Positions 6,572 to 14,992 of a stretch of DNA of 23,739 nucleotides are shown in pieces. This DNA comes from Rhodospirillaceae bacterium. GTDB taxonomy: Bacteria; Pseudomonadota; Alphaproteobacteria; UBA8366; GCA-2717185. The notes beneath the pieces were generated by a model. It worked only from the letters and a program-made list of their open reading frames with translations. It had not been told where the DNA came from and did not search any database. The position numbers were made by a program, and so were the translations under genes. Position 1 is the first letter of the stretch. Every line of letters begins with the position of its first letter. The stretch spans positions 1-23,739 of the forward strand of contig JABJJH010000005.1 in NCBI GenBank assembly GCA_018660965.1, given 5' to 3'.

Positions 6572-7636
6572 TCACGTGCCTTTTGAATAGTGGAGCGCCT
6601 TGGCTTTCTCCAGGCTTTCAAGCAGCGCCGCGCCAGCTTGGCCGACAGCGCCTTCAATCTCTTCGCGCAGAACGACTTTCATTCCGTCGATATGTCCTTT
6701 GTACAAGGTCAGCAGCATGGGCGTGGTCAGTTGCACCGTGGATGTGCATTCATACAGTGATTTTGCGAAAGCGGTCATCAGCGGCAATCCGAACATGCCA
6801 CCTTGGCCGCGCAATTCGTGTGCGCCTTCGTTCAGGATGCGGACATGGTCTGCTAAATTTTCATCACTGTCCACGATGCGGTCGAGCGTTCGTTCCAACT
6901 TGATTAACAGCTCACCCGCCCGCAACTCGAAGTCCTCACCGAAGCGCGCTATTTCCTGTTCTGCCAGCGCCAAATGTTCCGCACTGATTCTGCCGGCCCC
7001 GGCGCCGCCGGACAGTTTTTCCTTAAGGCCATTTTTCAACCGGAAGAAACAGACCCGACCCTCCTTGAGGTCCAATGTCGTAGGATTGCGTGGAGAACGG
7101 AAAATTTCCGTATCTTCCTGTTTCACGACGCGACGATCCGGTTCGACGCTTTCGATTTCTCGCCGTCGCCTGTCCGGGCCGAAGTATCCTTTCGTGAGGA
7201 CATATTGGCGCGGCGTGTTGATCACGGCGGATAATCGACGGGCGATTGAAGCGGCGGAAAATGGTTTTGCGATAAATTCGTTGGCGCCGAGATTACGCGA
7301 TTGAGTGATTACATCGGCGTCGGCGCGCGCGGTAAGCAGGGAAAAGGGCAAAAATGCATTCGGTGATTTTGGATCACGCCGAATCCAGTTCAACAATTCC
7401 AAGCCATCGACGCCAGGCATGACGAGATCGCTGATCACCATATCGACGCCGCCGCCGCCATCTGCGTCGTCCGTTTCGCCCATTCGTTTCAGCATCTCAA
7501 TGGCTTGAGCGCCATCGTTTGCGAGTTGAATTTTGCGGACGCCAACCGTGAATAATAGGGACCGAGTCAACAGACGGGAAAAACGTGAATCTTCGACAAA
7601 GAGGATCGACAAATTGTTGAGGTTATAATTGGCCAT
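6572..7636 (-). CDS. Response regulator receiver protein with C-terminal Hpt-like domain
   Basis: Cytoplasmic phosphorelay protein of 354 residues. The N-terminal REC domain (about 8-140) has the acidic pair ED (15-16), the phosphoacceptor D70 in ISDLVMPG, T102 in LLTA and K124 in IAKPF. The following YVLTKGYFGPDRRRRE linker (about 146-160) is common in alphaproteobacterial CheY-like proteins. The C-terminal half is helical and contains AHELRGQGGMFGLPLM, matching the HPt pattern HxLKGxxxxxG with H273. The protein could pass phosphate internally or to another regulator. There is no DNA-binding domain. ATG 7636 is chosen; a TTG three codons upstream (7645) is possible and neither has a clear ribosome site. 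It stands alone, with no kinase in the window. Confidence 0.8.
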   Translation of the reverse strand: MANYNLNNLSILFVEDSRFSRLLTRSLLFTVGVRKIQLANDGAQAIEMLKRMGETDDADGGGGVDMVISDLVMPGVDGLELLNWIRRDPKSPNAFLPFSLLTARADADVITQSRNLGANEFIAKPFSAASIARRLSAVINTPRQYVLTKGYFGPDRRRREIESVEPDRRVVKQEDTEIFRSPRNPTTLDLKEGRVCFFRLKNGLKEKLSGGAGAGRISAEHLALAEQEIARFGEDFELRAGELLIKLERTLDRIVDSDENLADHVRILNEGAHELRGQGGMFGLPLMTAFAKSLYECTSTVQLTTPMLLTLYKGHIDGMKVVLREEIEGAVGQAGAALLESLEKAKALHYSKGT

Positions 7637-7875
7637 ATTTAACAATCATGCGCGCCGTTAAACTGTCATTGGTGTTCGCAACGGGTCCTTGCCTGTTTTG
7701 TCGTCTGCGGGGGTGACCCTGATATTCCAAGTCCATGAAATGCAAAGCCACCATCACTTTACACACTTGCTTTCATTAATCAAAATTAACTCGAAAATAC
7801 AGTTAGTCTGACGAATGAATGCGGCAACCGCTAAAATTTGGGTTGGGCGTTGTTGCGAGTTTGGACGCCTTGCCC

Positions 7876-7905
7876 GTGACAATGGCGATGCTGTGCTCTT
7901 ATAAA
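7876..7905 (+). promoter_or_regulatory. Sigma-70-type promoter for the MmgE/PrpD gene
   Basis: GTGACA (7876-7881) and TATAAA (7900-7905), 18 bp apart, each match the consensus at five of six positions. A start near 7912 would give a leader of about 26 bases with a strong AGGAGGG at 7927-7933 before ATG 7938. The rest of the 7637-7875 spacer is moderately AT-rich, separates two divergent genes, and shows no gene or convincing structure. Confidence 0.5.
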
Positions 7906-7937
7906 CACTTGTTCTTAAAATTTATCAGGAGGGCGCC

Positions 7938-9320
7938 ATGACAGGTGTTACGCGCGATTTGGCCGAGTACGCGGCTGGGCTTCGATACGAGGATTTGCCG
8001 TCGGCGGTTGTCGAACGGGCGAAGCTTCTTATTCTCGACATTACGGGGATCATGGTGCGGGCGCGACGTGACGCCGAATCGACCGAGTCTTTGATCGCGG
8101 CGGTCCAACGGCTTGGCTTGACGGGGGGAGATTGCACCGTCGTCGGGGACAATTCGGGTTATGCGCCAACGGCGGCAGCGCTGATAAACGGGACCTTGGC
8201 GCATTCCCTTGATTTCGATGACACCCACGCGCAGGGGTCACTGCATTCTTCCGCGCCGATAGTGCCCGCCGCGCTGGCGGCGGCGGAAATGACGGATGCG
8301 TCCGGAAAGGATTTTATTGCGGCCGTGGTCGCAGGATATGAGGTGCAAATTCGACTCAGCCTTGCCCTTGGGCCGTCCGATCATTACGACCGGGGGTATC
8401 ACCCCACCGCGACCTGTGGCGTGTTTGGCGCGGCCGTGGCGGCGGGAAAATTGCTGGGCCTGGATGCGGATGGCCTTGAAAACGCTTTTGGCGTTGCGCT
8501 GTCGCAGGCGGCGGGGTCGATGCAGTTTCTCGCCGACGGCGCCTGGACCAAACGTTCTCATGTGGGGCAGGCGGCGCAAAACGGTCTTATTTGCGCGACG
8601 ATGGCGGGTGAGGGCTTCCAGGGTCCGAAACAGGCCTTCGAAGGGAAATGGGGGTTTCTATACGCCTATGCGCCCAACGGGGATCCGGACAAGGTTGTCG
8701 AGGGCCTGGGCGTGACCTGGAAAACACTGGAACTGGCGGTGAAGCCGTATCCGTCCTGCCGGTACACCCACGCCGCGATGGACGCGCTGGCCGTGTTGCG
8801 CCGGGATAACAATATTGACGCGGCGGACATCGAATCCGTTGAAATTGGACTGCCGGAAACCGGTTGGAAAATTGTCGGAAACCCGGAAGAGGACAAACGA
8901 AATCCAACAAGTATCGTCGATGGGCAATTCTCCATGCCATTTTGCGCTGCGGTCATGTTGCGTGAAGGAACGCTTGGTTGGGATCATTACAGGTCGCATT
9001 TGCAGGACGAACAAACGCTCGATCTTGGACGCCGTGTTTCAACGGTCGTTGACCCCAAGGCCGAAGCCTTGTTTCCGAAAAACATGGCTGGCGCAGCGCG
9101 GGTGCGGACGAAGTCCGGAACCTACGAAGCGTTCGTCGAAATTCCCAAGGGAGAGCCGGATAATTTCTTGAGCAAGGCCGAGTTTCTTCAGAAATTCAAC
9201 GATTTGTGTGGACCATATTTATCCGAATCCTCTGCGAGCCGATTGGCGACAGGCCTCCTGACGCTGGACGAAGCGAACAGCGTGTCGTCGGTGATGGGCT
9301 TTGGCCGAACGGCGCAGTAG
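7938..9320 (+). CDS. MmgE/PrpD family protein (2-methylcitrate dehydratase-like)
   Basis: Protein of 460 residues, the usual length for the MmgE/PrpD superfamily, which includes 2-methylcitrate dehydratase, aconitate decarboxylase and uncharacterised dehydratases. Visible family features are the N-terminal helical segment LLILDITGIMV, the ALINGTLAHSLDFDDTH block (about 77-93), GYHPTATCGVFGAA (155-168), and KPYPSCRYTHAAMDA in the second half. The start has a strong ribosome site (AGGAGGG, four bases from ATG) and a good promoter upstream. The next gene encodes a CoA transferase 29 bp away, suggesting that an organic acid is activated or dehydrated in the same pathway. The substrate cannot be told from sequence alone. 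Confidence 0.88.
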   Translation: MTGVTRDLAEYAAGLRYEDLPSAVVERAKLLILDITGIMVRARRDAESTESLIAAVQRLGLTGGDCTVVGDNSGYAPTAAALINGTLAHSLDFDDTHAQGSLHSSAPIVPAALAAAEMTDASGKDFIAAVVAGYEVQIRLSLALGPSDHYDRGYHPTATCGVFGAAVAAGKLLGLDADGLENAFGVALSQAAGSMQFLADGAWTKRSHVGQAAQNGLICATMAGEGFQGPKQAFEGKWGFLYAYAPNGDPDKVVEGLGVTWKTLELAVKPYPSCRYTHAAMDALAVLRRDNNIDAADIESVEIGLPETGWKIVGNPEEDKRNPTSIVDGQFSMPFCAAVMLREGTLGWDHYRSHLQDEQTLDLGRRVSTVVDPKAEALFPKNMAGAARVRTKSGTYEAFVEIPKGEPDNFLSKAEFLQKFNDLCGPYLSESSASRLATGLLTLDEANSVSSVMGFGRTAQ

Positions 9321-9349
9321 CGCGTGTTGACGATGAAATCGGTGCGGAC

Positions 9350-10567
9350 ATGAGTACGGAGCCAAAGCCGGGGTTGCCACTGGAAAGCGTTAGGGTGCTT
9401 GCGGTGGAGCAATACGGCGCAGGGCCATTTGGCACAATGGCGCTGGCCGATTTGGGCGCGGATGTCGTCAAGATCGAGGACCGCAAGTCCGGGGGGGATT
9501 TCGCCCGGGGCATCGGGCCGTATTTTTTGCCCGGCGATGATGGCGAGGAGTCGGAATTTTTCCACAGCTACAACCGTAATAAGCGGAGCTTCACGGTCGA
9601 CCTGACGACGGAGGCGGGCCAGCAGGTTTTCCACGATCTGGTGAAAACCGCCGATGTCGTCGCCAGCAATCTGCGTGGCGATGTGCCGGAAAAACTGGGA
9701 TTGACGTACGAGGCGCTCAAGGGCGTGAACAGGAAAATCGTTTGCGCGCATTTATCCGCTTATGGCCGCACCGGGCCGCGCGCTGATTGGCCGGGATTCG
9801 ATTATCTGATGCAATCGGAAGCCGGTTACTTTTCGCTAACCGGGGAACCTGACGGACCGCCGACTCGCATGGGGTTGTCGATCGTCGACCAAATGACCGG
9901 GCTCGGTCTGGCGTATATAATCGCGGCTGGCGTGGTGGGCGCGCGAGCGTCGGGGGCGGGACAGGATCTCGATGTGAGTTTGTTCGACGTCGCGTTGTCC
10001 AACCTCGGCTATCCCGCGACGTGGTATTTGAATGAAGGCCACGTTCAGACCCGATTGCCGCGTTCGGGCCATCCATCCCTGACGCCCTGTCAGCTTTACC
10101 TGACGAGGGACGGCTCCATTTTCATAATGTGCAACAAGGAAAAATTCTGGCCGAATTTATGCCGGGCCATTGGGCGGAATGAATGGAGCGAGGACCCGCG
10201 CTTCAAAACGTTCACCGAGCGTCTTGAAAATCGAGCGTTGGTTCAGGAGCTGCTCGACGAGGTTTTGTCGGAAAAAACCACGGCTGAATGGTTGGCGATC
10301 TTCTCGGGCTCTGTCCCGGCGGCGCCGGTGTTGTCGGTGGAAGAAGCGTTGGACAACCCTTTCGTGCGCGATCATGGTCGGGTGGTGGATCTGGAACGCG
10401 ATGGGTTCGATCCCGTTACGGTTGTCGCCACCGCCTACCGGTCATCGGTCGCGCCCGCGCCACGCCGCGCTGCGCCGGGGCTGGGCCAACACACCGAGAC
10501 AATCTTGACCGAGCTTGGTTATGATCAAGCACAAATTGCCGAGTTGAAACGCCATGGTGTAATTTAG
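9350..10567 (+). CDS. CaiB/BaiF family (class III) CoA transferase
   Basis: Cytosolic CoA transferase of 405 residues that would move CoA between carboxylic acids. It shows the family N-terminus VRVLAVEQYGAGPFGTMALADLGADVVKIE, the core GFDYLMQSEAGYFSLTGEPDGPP (149-171), and a probable catalytic Asp, D180, in SIVDQMTG, close to Asp169 of formyl-CoA transferase. The open frame extends upstream to 9206, but that part overlaps the MmgE/PrpD coding region; ATG 9350 matches the family start. The ribosome site is weak, and coupling to the gene 29 bp upstream is likely. A thiamine-diphosphate enzyme remnant follows at once, a pairing reminiscent of formyl-CoA transferase with oxalyl-CoA decarboxylase, but the substrate is unknown. 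Confidence 0.88.
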   Translation: MSTEPKPGLPLESVRVLAVEQYGAGPFGTMALADLGADVVKIEDRKSGGDFARGIGPYFLPGDDGEESEFFHSYNRNKRSFTVDLTTEAGQQVFHDLVKTADVVASNLRGDVPEKLGLTYEALKGVNRKIVCAHLSAYGRTGPRADWPGFDYLMQSEAGYFSLTGEPDGPPTRMGLSIVDQMTGLGLAYIIAAGVVGARASGAGQDLDVSLFDVALSNLGYPATWYLNEGHVQTRLPRSGHPSLTPCQLYLTRDGSIFIMCNKEKFWPNLCRAIGRNEWSEDPRFKTFTERLENRALVQELLDEVLSEKTTAEWLAIFSGSVPAAPVLSVEEALDNPFVRDHGRVVDLERDGFDPVTVVATAYRSSVAPAPRRAAPGLGQHTETILTELGYDQAQIAELKRHGVI

Positions 10568-10582
10568 CGCTTGCTAGGTTAA

Positions 10583-10756
10583 GGGCGCGTCAAAATTGTT
10601 CGCATCGACATCGATCCCGACGAAATTGACATCAGTCCCCGGCTCGATTACAGGCGTGGCGTGATCGTCGGCGAGGGAAAGGTCGCATTGGTCAATGTCA
10701 TGACCGATTCAACGGCGAGGGCGACCACGACCGCGTTTTCCGATTACTCCACCTAA
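10583..10756 (+). pseudogene. Remnant of a thiamine-diphosphate enzyme (acetolactate synthase/oxalyl-CoA decarboxylase type)
   Basis: A 57-codon open stretch without a start codon begins after a TAA and ends at TAA 10754-10756. It reads KIVRIDIDPDEIDISPRL, then GKVALVNVMTDSTARA and ends in TTTAFSDYST. The first part is the conserved central-domain motif of acetolactate-synthase-like enzymes (IDIDPxEIxxxPRL). The last part is their extreme C-terminus (PALVNVxTDPxA...FSxYST). In an intact enzyme these pieces are some 200-250 residues apart, so an internal in-frame deletion has joined them and the 5' half is also gone. It sits 16 bp after the CoA-transferase gene and its last bases overlap the gmhB-like stop. 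It is not on any standard ORF list because it lacks a start. Confidence 0.75.
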
Positions 10757-11424
10757 TTTGGCAAGGGCCCAAACAAGGTCGCCAGGTCGTCGCTAATCGC
10801 GCCCATCGATTCGGCGAACCGGATTTCGAGACCTGGCCAGGGTTGCGTTTCAATTTTGGCGCGGTCGCGGCGCCCGTGACCGGAGAGGACATGCACGGCC
10901 CCAGCGAGACCGGCGCTCCGCGCCGCATTGATGTCGCTGTGCGAGTCGCCAACGAGCCAGGATCGCGCCAAATCAAACCCCAGCGATTCGGCTGCGCTGT
11001 GTAACATGCCGGGGCCAGGCTTTCGCCATGGGTGGTTGTCGATTCGATAGGGCGCCAAAGCGTCTTTGTGGTAGCCGCAGGCGAGGACCATGTTCACGAT
11101 GGCGCCGTCCTCGCCAAGGCGCTTCAGGAGTTCGTTCTGGAGTGCGGCGAATGCGGCCCAATCGTAATATCCCCGACCCACGCCCGATTGATTGGTGACA
11201 ATCACGACAGGAATCGACTTTGCGTTCGCGTGGGCAATTGTCACCGCCGCTCCGGGGATCAACTGAAGGTGTTCGACGCGGTGCAGGTAATTGACTTCCT
11301 CGACGATAACGCCGTCCCGGTCGAGAATAAGGGCGCCGCCGTTGAGTTCCAATTTATTGGATTCCACAGGTTGAATAAGCTGACGCCAAAGCCCCGGCGA
11401 TTTATCTATGATGAAGTCGCACAT
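10753..11424 (-). CDS. gmhB: HAD-family D-glycero-manno-heptose 1,7-bisphosphate 7-phosphatase-like protein
   Basis: HAD-IIIA phosphatase, 223 residues, that would remove the 7-phosphate of heptose bisphosphate before nucleotide activation. Motif I is LDRDGVIVEEVNYL (34-47, nucleophile D35, acid D37), motif II is VTNQSGVGRG (76-85), the conserved Lys is K135 in WRKPGPGM, and motif III is VGDSHSDINAA (158-168, D160 and D164). The zinc loop is reduced: CGYHKDALAPYRIDNHPW (116-133) keeps one Cys-His pair and lacks the later CxC, as in a subset of GmhB-like proteins. About 30 extra residues precede motif I. It diverges from the SDR/hddC-like genes, which supports a heptose pathway. Histidinol-phosphatase activity is the main alternative. 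Confidence 0.8.
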   Translation of the reverse strand: MCDFIIDKSPGLWRQLIQPVESNKLELNGGALILDRDGVIVEEVNYLHRVEHLQLIPGAAVTIAHANAKSIPVVIVTNQSGVGRGYYDWAAFAALQNELLKRLGEDGAIVNMVLACGYHKDALAPYRIDNHPWRKPGPGMLHSAAESLGFDLARSWLVGDSHSDINAARSAGLAGAVHVLSGHGRRDRAKIETQPWPGLEIRFAESMGAISDDLATLFGPLPN

Positions 11425-11620
11425 AAGGAAGGCCCCGTCTCTTGGTCGTGGATTTTTCAGGCCCCCGAAGTTGAGGCAATGGCATGTATTTTGCTAGTAA
11501 ACTATAACTCTATTAGGCTTAAAAAAACATGGGCGCCAATTACAACCTCTGACCACAAGACAAATACCCTGCGCTTCGAATTCCGGCGATTGGCGACGAC
11601 TCTCTAATTAAGGATATGCA

Positions 11621-12565
11621 ATGACGGACAAGCCATCGATTTTGATTACCGGCGGCGCCGGCTACCTCGGCTCTACTTTGATCCCAATGTTGTTGACGCT
11701 GGGGCATCGGGTGACGGTGATCGACAATTTTATGTTTCGCCAGTCGCCGTTGAACCATGTGTGCTGCGACGAAAAACTGGAAATCGTCCGCGGTGATTCA
11801 CGGGACGAGGCGGTCATGAAACCGCTGGTCGCCAAGGCCGATATTGTGATTCCATTGGCGGCGCTGGTTGGGGCGCCGTTGTGCGGGCGCGATGAAATTG
11901 GCGCAATCAGCACGAACCAGGATGCGGTTCAGATGCTGGTTGATATCATGTCGCCGTCGCAATGGTTGCTGATGCCGATCACGAACAGTGGCTATGGCGT
12001 TGGTGAACCCGGAAAATTTTGCACGGAAGAAACGCCGCTACGACCCATTTCTTTATATGGCCGGACCAAGGTGGCGGCGGAATCGGCGGCGCTGACCCGC
12101 GAAAATTCGATCAGTTTCCGTCTGGCGACGGTCTTCGGCATGTCGCCGCGAATGCGCCTGGACCTTTTGGTGAACGACTTTGTTTACCGTGCGGTCCATG
12201 ACCGGACCGTGGTGCTGTTCGAAGCGCATTTCAAACGTAACTTTATCCATGTTCGCGATGTCGCCCGGGCGTTTTTGCATGGCATCGAAAATTTCGAAAC
12301 CATGAAAGGCGAGCCCTACAATGTTGGTTTGTCCGACGCCAATCTGTCGAAGGCGGAACTCTGCGAGCGCATTCAGAAACACGTGCCCGGATTTGTTTTT
12401 CTCGAAGCGCCACTCGGTGAAGACCCGGACAAGCGCGACTATATTGTATCCAATGAAAAAATCGAAGCGACGGGATACCAACCGGCCTTTTCTCTGGACG
12501 TGGGGGTTCAGGAATTGATCAAGGGTTACGTCATGCTCCGCGATACGTTGTACAGCAATATTTAG
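11621..12565 (+). CDS. NAD-dependent epimerase/dehydratase (extended SDR), nucleotide-sugar modifying
   Basis: Extended short-chain dehydrogenase of 314 residues acting on a nucleotide sugar. The Rossmann motif TGGAGYLGS is at 10-18, the acidic residue binding the ribose is in VTVIDNF (D35), and the active site has Y146 and K150 in YGRTK with T121/S123 in TNSGYG. SFRLATVFGMSPRMRLDLLVNDF and FKRNFIHVRDVARA are standard for sugar epimerases and dehydratases. AAGGA lies six bases before the ATG. Two bases separate it from the hddC-like gene, so they are one operon. With gmhB-like and hddC-like neighbours, a GDP-heptose substrate is likely. The exact reaction (4-epimerase, 4,6-dehydratase or other) cannot be decided. 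Confidence 0.85.
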   Translation: MTDKPSILITGGAGYLGSTLIPMLLTLGHRVTVIDNFMFRQSPLNHVCCDEKLEIVRGDSRDEAVMKPLVAKADIVIPLAALVGAPLCGRDEIGAISTNQDAVQMLVDIMSPSQWLLMPITNSGYGVGEPGKFCTEETPLRPISLYGRTKVAAESAALTRENSISFRLATVFGMSPRMRLDLLVNDFVYRAVHDRTVVLFEAHFKRNFIHVRDVARAFLHGIENFETMKGEPYNVGLSDANLSKAELCERIQKHVPGFVFLEAPLGEDPDKRDYIVSNEKIEATGYQPAFSLDVGVQELIKGYVMLRDTLYSNI

Positions 12566-12567
12566 CG

Positions 12568-13323
12568 ATGGCCTCCGACGCGTCAGCTTGCGACGGTTCC
12601 AATCTGGCGGATATCGATGTTGTCGTATTGGCGGGCGGGTTGGGTACGCGGTTGCGTGGTGTTCTGCCGGACCGTCCGAAGATATTGGCCCCAATTGGCG
12701 ATGAGCCCTATATCGCTTTTTTGCTCGACTGGCTGGCCCATGAAGGCGCATCTCGGATCGTCTTCAGTCTTGGGTTTCGCGCGGATCAGGTTCAATCCTA
12801 TTTAGCCGCCAACCCGCCGGTCGGCTTGCATGTGGAGACAGTCGTGGAGTCGGCGCCGGCGGGAACGGCTGGCGCGTTGCGGTTCGTCGCCCCGCTTTTG
12901 TCGAGCGACCCGGTTCTGGTGATGAATGGCGATTCATTTATCGACGCTGATTTATCCGAATTCGCGCAAGCGCATCATGACAGTGATTGCGGCGTCACGA
13001 TTTTGTGCGTGGAATTGCCGGACGTATCCCGATTTGGGCGTGTCGAGATAGATGACCGAAATCGGATCACCCGTTTTGCGGAAAAAGATCCGACGCGGAC
13101 TGGTGCTGGTTTGATCAACGCGGGTGTTTATTTATTCAACCGAAAGGTTCTGGACGACATTGTGCGTGGGGACGCCAGGTCGCTGGAACGTGACGTATTT
13201 GCATCTGTTGGCGATATCGGCGCTCATGTCGTTTCGGGGACGTTTCTCGATATTGGGACGCCCGAAAGCCTGGCGGCGGCGGAATCCATTCTGCGACCTT
13301 ATCGTCGTCGTTCCGCGCCATGA
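12568..13323 (+). CDS. hddC: Sugar-1-phosphate nucleotidyltransferase, HddC-like
   Basis: Nucleotidyltransferase of 251 residues resembling D-glycero-D-manno-heptose 1-phosphate guanylyltransferase. The nucleotide loop is VVVLAGGLGTRLRGVLPDRPKILAPIG (18-44, K38), the metal Asp is D122 in VMNGDSFID, and the second metal site is in FLDIGTPESLAAA near the C-terminus. GRVEIDDRNRITRFAEK and NAGVYLFNR are typical sugar-nucleotidyltransferase segments. The start follows the SDR stop by two bases with no separate ribosome site, so translation is probably coupled; its stop overlaps the next ATG. Specificity for heptose-1-phosphate is inferred from the family and the gmhB-like neighbour; mannose-1-phosphate is the alternative. 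Confidence 0.8.
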   Translation: MASDASACDGSNLADIDVVVLAGGLGTRLRGVLPDRPKILAPIGDEPYIAFLLDWLAHEGASRIVFSLGFRADQVQSYLAANPPVGLHVETVVESAPAGTAGALRFVAPLLSSDPVLVMNGDSFIDADLSEFAQAHHDSDCGVTILCVELPDVSRFGRVEIDDRNRITRFAEKDPTRTGAGLINAGVYLFNRKVLDDIVRGDARSLERDVFASVGDIGAHVVSGTFLDIGTPESLAAAESILRPYRRRSAP

Positions 13324-14570
13324 TCCAATCGCAAGCCGTTCAAATGGTCGTCTCCGCGATCAACCGGGGCAATTACGGCAGCGCCGACATGATGTGTCGC
13401 CAAATGATCGCCATGACGCCGCAGTATCCATGGGGACCATACCTCCTGGCGGTCACCGCCAATCATTTGGGGGATTACCGCGCGCGCGCTAAATGCGCCG
13501 CTGTGGCGTCTGAACTATTACTGGAATATTCCGGCGCCGATTTTTCCGAAATTGCCCAGGGCCTGGCCGAATTGGCGTCCACGCCGAAATCGGCAACCCC
13601 CGCGCCGCGACAACCGGCATATCTGATCATCAAATCCTGGGGGTATGGATTCTGGTCCGATGTGGAACATGTGATGGCGTCGTTGCTGTTGGCGGAAATG
13701 ACGCACCGCATCCCGATCGTTCGCTGGGGCGGAAACAGCTATTACTCCAGCGATGAGACGAAGGATTGTTTTCAGAAATACTTCAATCCGGTTTCTGACG
13801 TGACCCTGGAAGACGCCATTGCCAGGGATGGTCGGTTTTATCCCCCGAAATGGAGCGCGGGCAACATTCGCCAGGACTATTTGAGTGTGTGGGAGGGGGC
13901 GTATTCGCGCCTGTCGGGTCTTTATTTTTTCAATCGACCGGAACGCATTGCGGTCAGTGACTTCTTCACGCAAGTCCTCGAACTGACGCCATGGCTGCAC
14001 GAAGATCACTGGCTATGCGGCCTGGATGTCATAACTGTGATGCGCCGTCTGTACGAAAAATATTTTTCGCTGCAAAAAGATATTCAACAAGAGGTCGATG
14101 CGTATATCGCCGATAATTTTGACGACAGGCCGGTTCTGGGCGTCCATGTCCGCAACGAAGACAAGGGCAGCGAGAATCAAGACCTCGCCGATGAAAACGC
14201 GCGCATACCCTATATGATCGAACGACGTTTGGCGCGGAACCCGGACTTGCGAATATTTTTGATGACGGATCGGGATTCGGTCATCGAGGATTATAGGTCG
14301 CGATACGGCGCGCGCGTCTTTCATACGGATTGCATTCGAACCAGTGACGATACTGCGGTGACGTTATTGGAAGCAAATGATCGGAGCCGTTTTGGGATCG
14401 ATATCATCAAAGACACCTACGCCGCCGCCGCTTGCACTTATTTCATTGGCAACGGGAGTTCGAACATACCGCCCATGATCGAAATCCTGAAGGAATGGCC
14501 CGATGGTCATTTCGAGATGATCGGCGACAACATCAAGTTGGTGCGAAACTGGAAGCTGCACGATTGGTGA
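13320..14570 (+). CDS. Fucosyltransferase-like (NodZ/GT23-type) glycosyltransferase with an N-terminal helical repeat region
   Basis: Predicted glycosyltransferase of 416 residues. LGVHVRNEDKGSENQ (273-287) matches the donor-binding HxRRxDK motif of alpha-1,6-fucosyltransferases and protein O-fucosyltransferases (H276, R278, D281, K282), with Asn-Glu in place of Arg-Thr. RIFLMTDRDSVIEDYRSRYG (311-330) and FIGNGSSNIPPM near the C-terminus fit the family. Residues 1-90 are helical with a TPR-like spacing (ALxxGNYxxAxxMCRQMI). It overlaps the hddC-like stop by four bases (ATGA). The donor may be the GDP-heptose or GDP-deoxy sugar made by the upstream genes. No membrane segment is seen. The acceptor is unknown. 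Confidence 0.7.
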   Translation: MIQSQAVQMVVSAINRGNYGSADMMCRQMIAMTPQYPWGPYLLAVTANHLGDYRARAKCAAVASELLLEYSGADFSEIAQGLAELASTPKSATPAPRQPAYLIIKSWGYGFWSDVEHVMASLLLAEMTHRIPIVRWGGNSYYSSDETKDCFQKYFNPVSDVTLEDAIARDGRFYPPKWSAGNIRQDYLSVWEGAYSRLSGLYFFNRPERIAVSDFFTQVLELTPWLHEDHWLCGLDVITVMRRLYEKYFSLQKDIQQEVDAYIADNFDDRPVLGVHVRNEDKGSENQDLADENARIPYMIERRLARNPDLRIFLMTDRDSVIEDYRSRYGARVFHTDCIRTSDDTAVTLLEANDRSRFGIDIIKDTYAAAACTYFIGNGSSNIPPMIEILKEWPDGHFEMIGDNIKLVRNWKLHDW

Positions 14571-14580
14571 TCGGTCAGCG

Positions 14581-14967
14581 CTACTCGTACAACGACTTTG
14601 GGTCGATTTCGGGTTTTGCGATTTCCACGATCTCGCCGTCTCGGACCGCATTGAAAAAGCAATTTCTTCGACCGGTGTGGCAGGCGACGCCGACCTGGTC
14701 CACCTGCAAGAGCAACGTGTCGCCGTCGCAATCGATCCGCATTTCGACCAGCTTTTGCGTTTGACCAGAAGATTCGCCCTTGCGCCACAAGGACTGGCGC
14801 GAACGCGACCAATAGCAAACCTGGCCCGTTGCCAGACTTTCGGTGATGGAATCGCGGTTCATCCAGGCCATCATCAGGACTTCGCCGGTGTCGTGCTGCT
14901 GCGCGATGGCCGGGACCAGTCCGTTGGATGTGAAGGTTATCGCGTCCAAAATGTTTGACGGCGGCAT
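14581..14967 (-). CDS. hisI: Phosphoribosyl-AMP cyclohydrolase
   Basis: Histidine biosynthesis enzyme opening the adenine ring of phosphoribosyl-AMP; 128 residues, the normal size for the stand-alone cyclohydrolase without the HisE domain. It shows VLMMAWMN (30-37), CYWSRSRQSLWRKGESSG (51-68), the Mg-site IDCDGD (78-83), and zinc ligands in GVACHTGRRNCF (C96, C103). GGAG lies seven bases before the ATG. It follows metC by 25 bp on the same strand, and converges on the glycosyltransferase gene 10 bp away. Confidence 0.95.
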   Translation of the reverse strand: MPPSNILDAITFTSNGLVPAIAQQHDTGEVLMMAWMNRDSITESLATGQVCYWSRSRQSLWRKGESSGQTQKLVEMRIDCDGDTLLLQVDQVGVACHTGRRNCFFNAVRDGEIVEIAKPEIDPKSLYE

Positions 14968-14992
14968 GGATTCGCTCCCAGCCCAATCCCTG

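Noticed and set aside
9206..9349. N-terminal 48-residue extension of the CoA transferase
   Set aside because: It overlaps the MmgE/PrpD coding region in another frame and does not match the family start.
12053..12751. Minus-strand frame of 232 codons opposite the SDR and hddC-like genes
   Set aside because: No recognisable motif, and the plus-strand genes have full family features.
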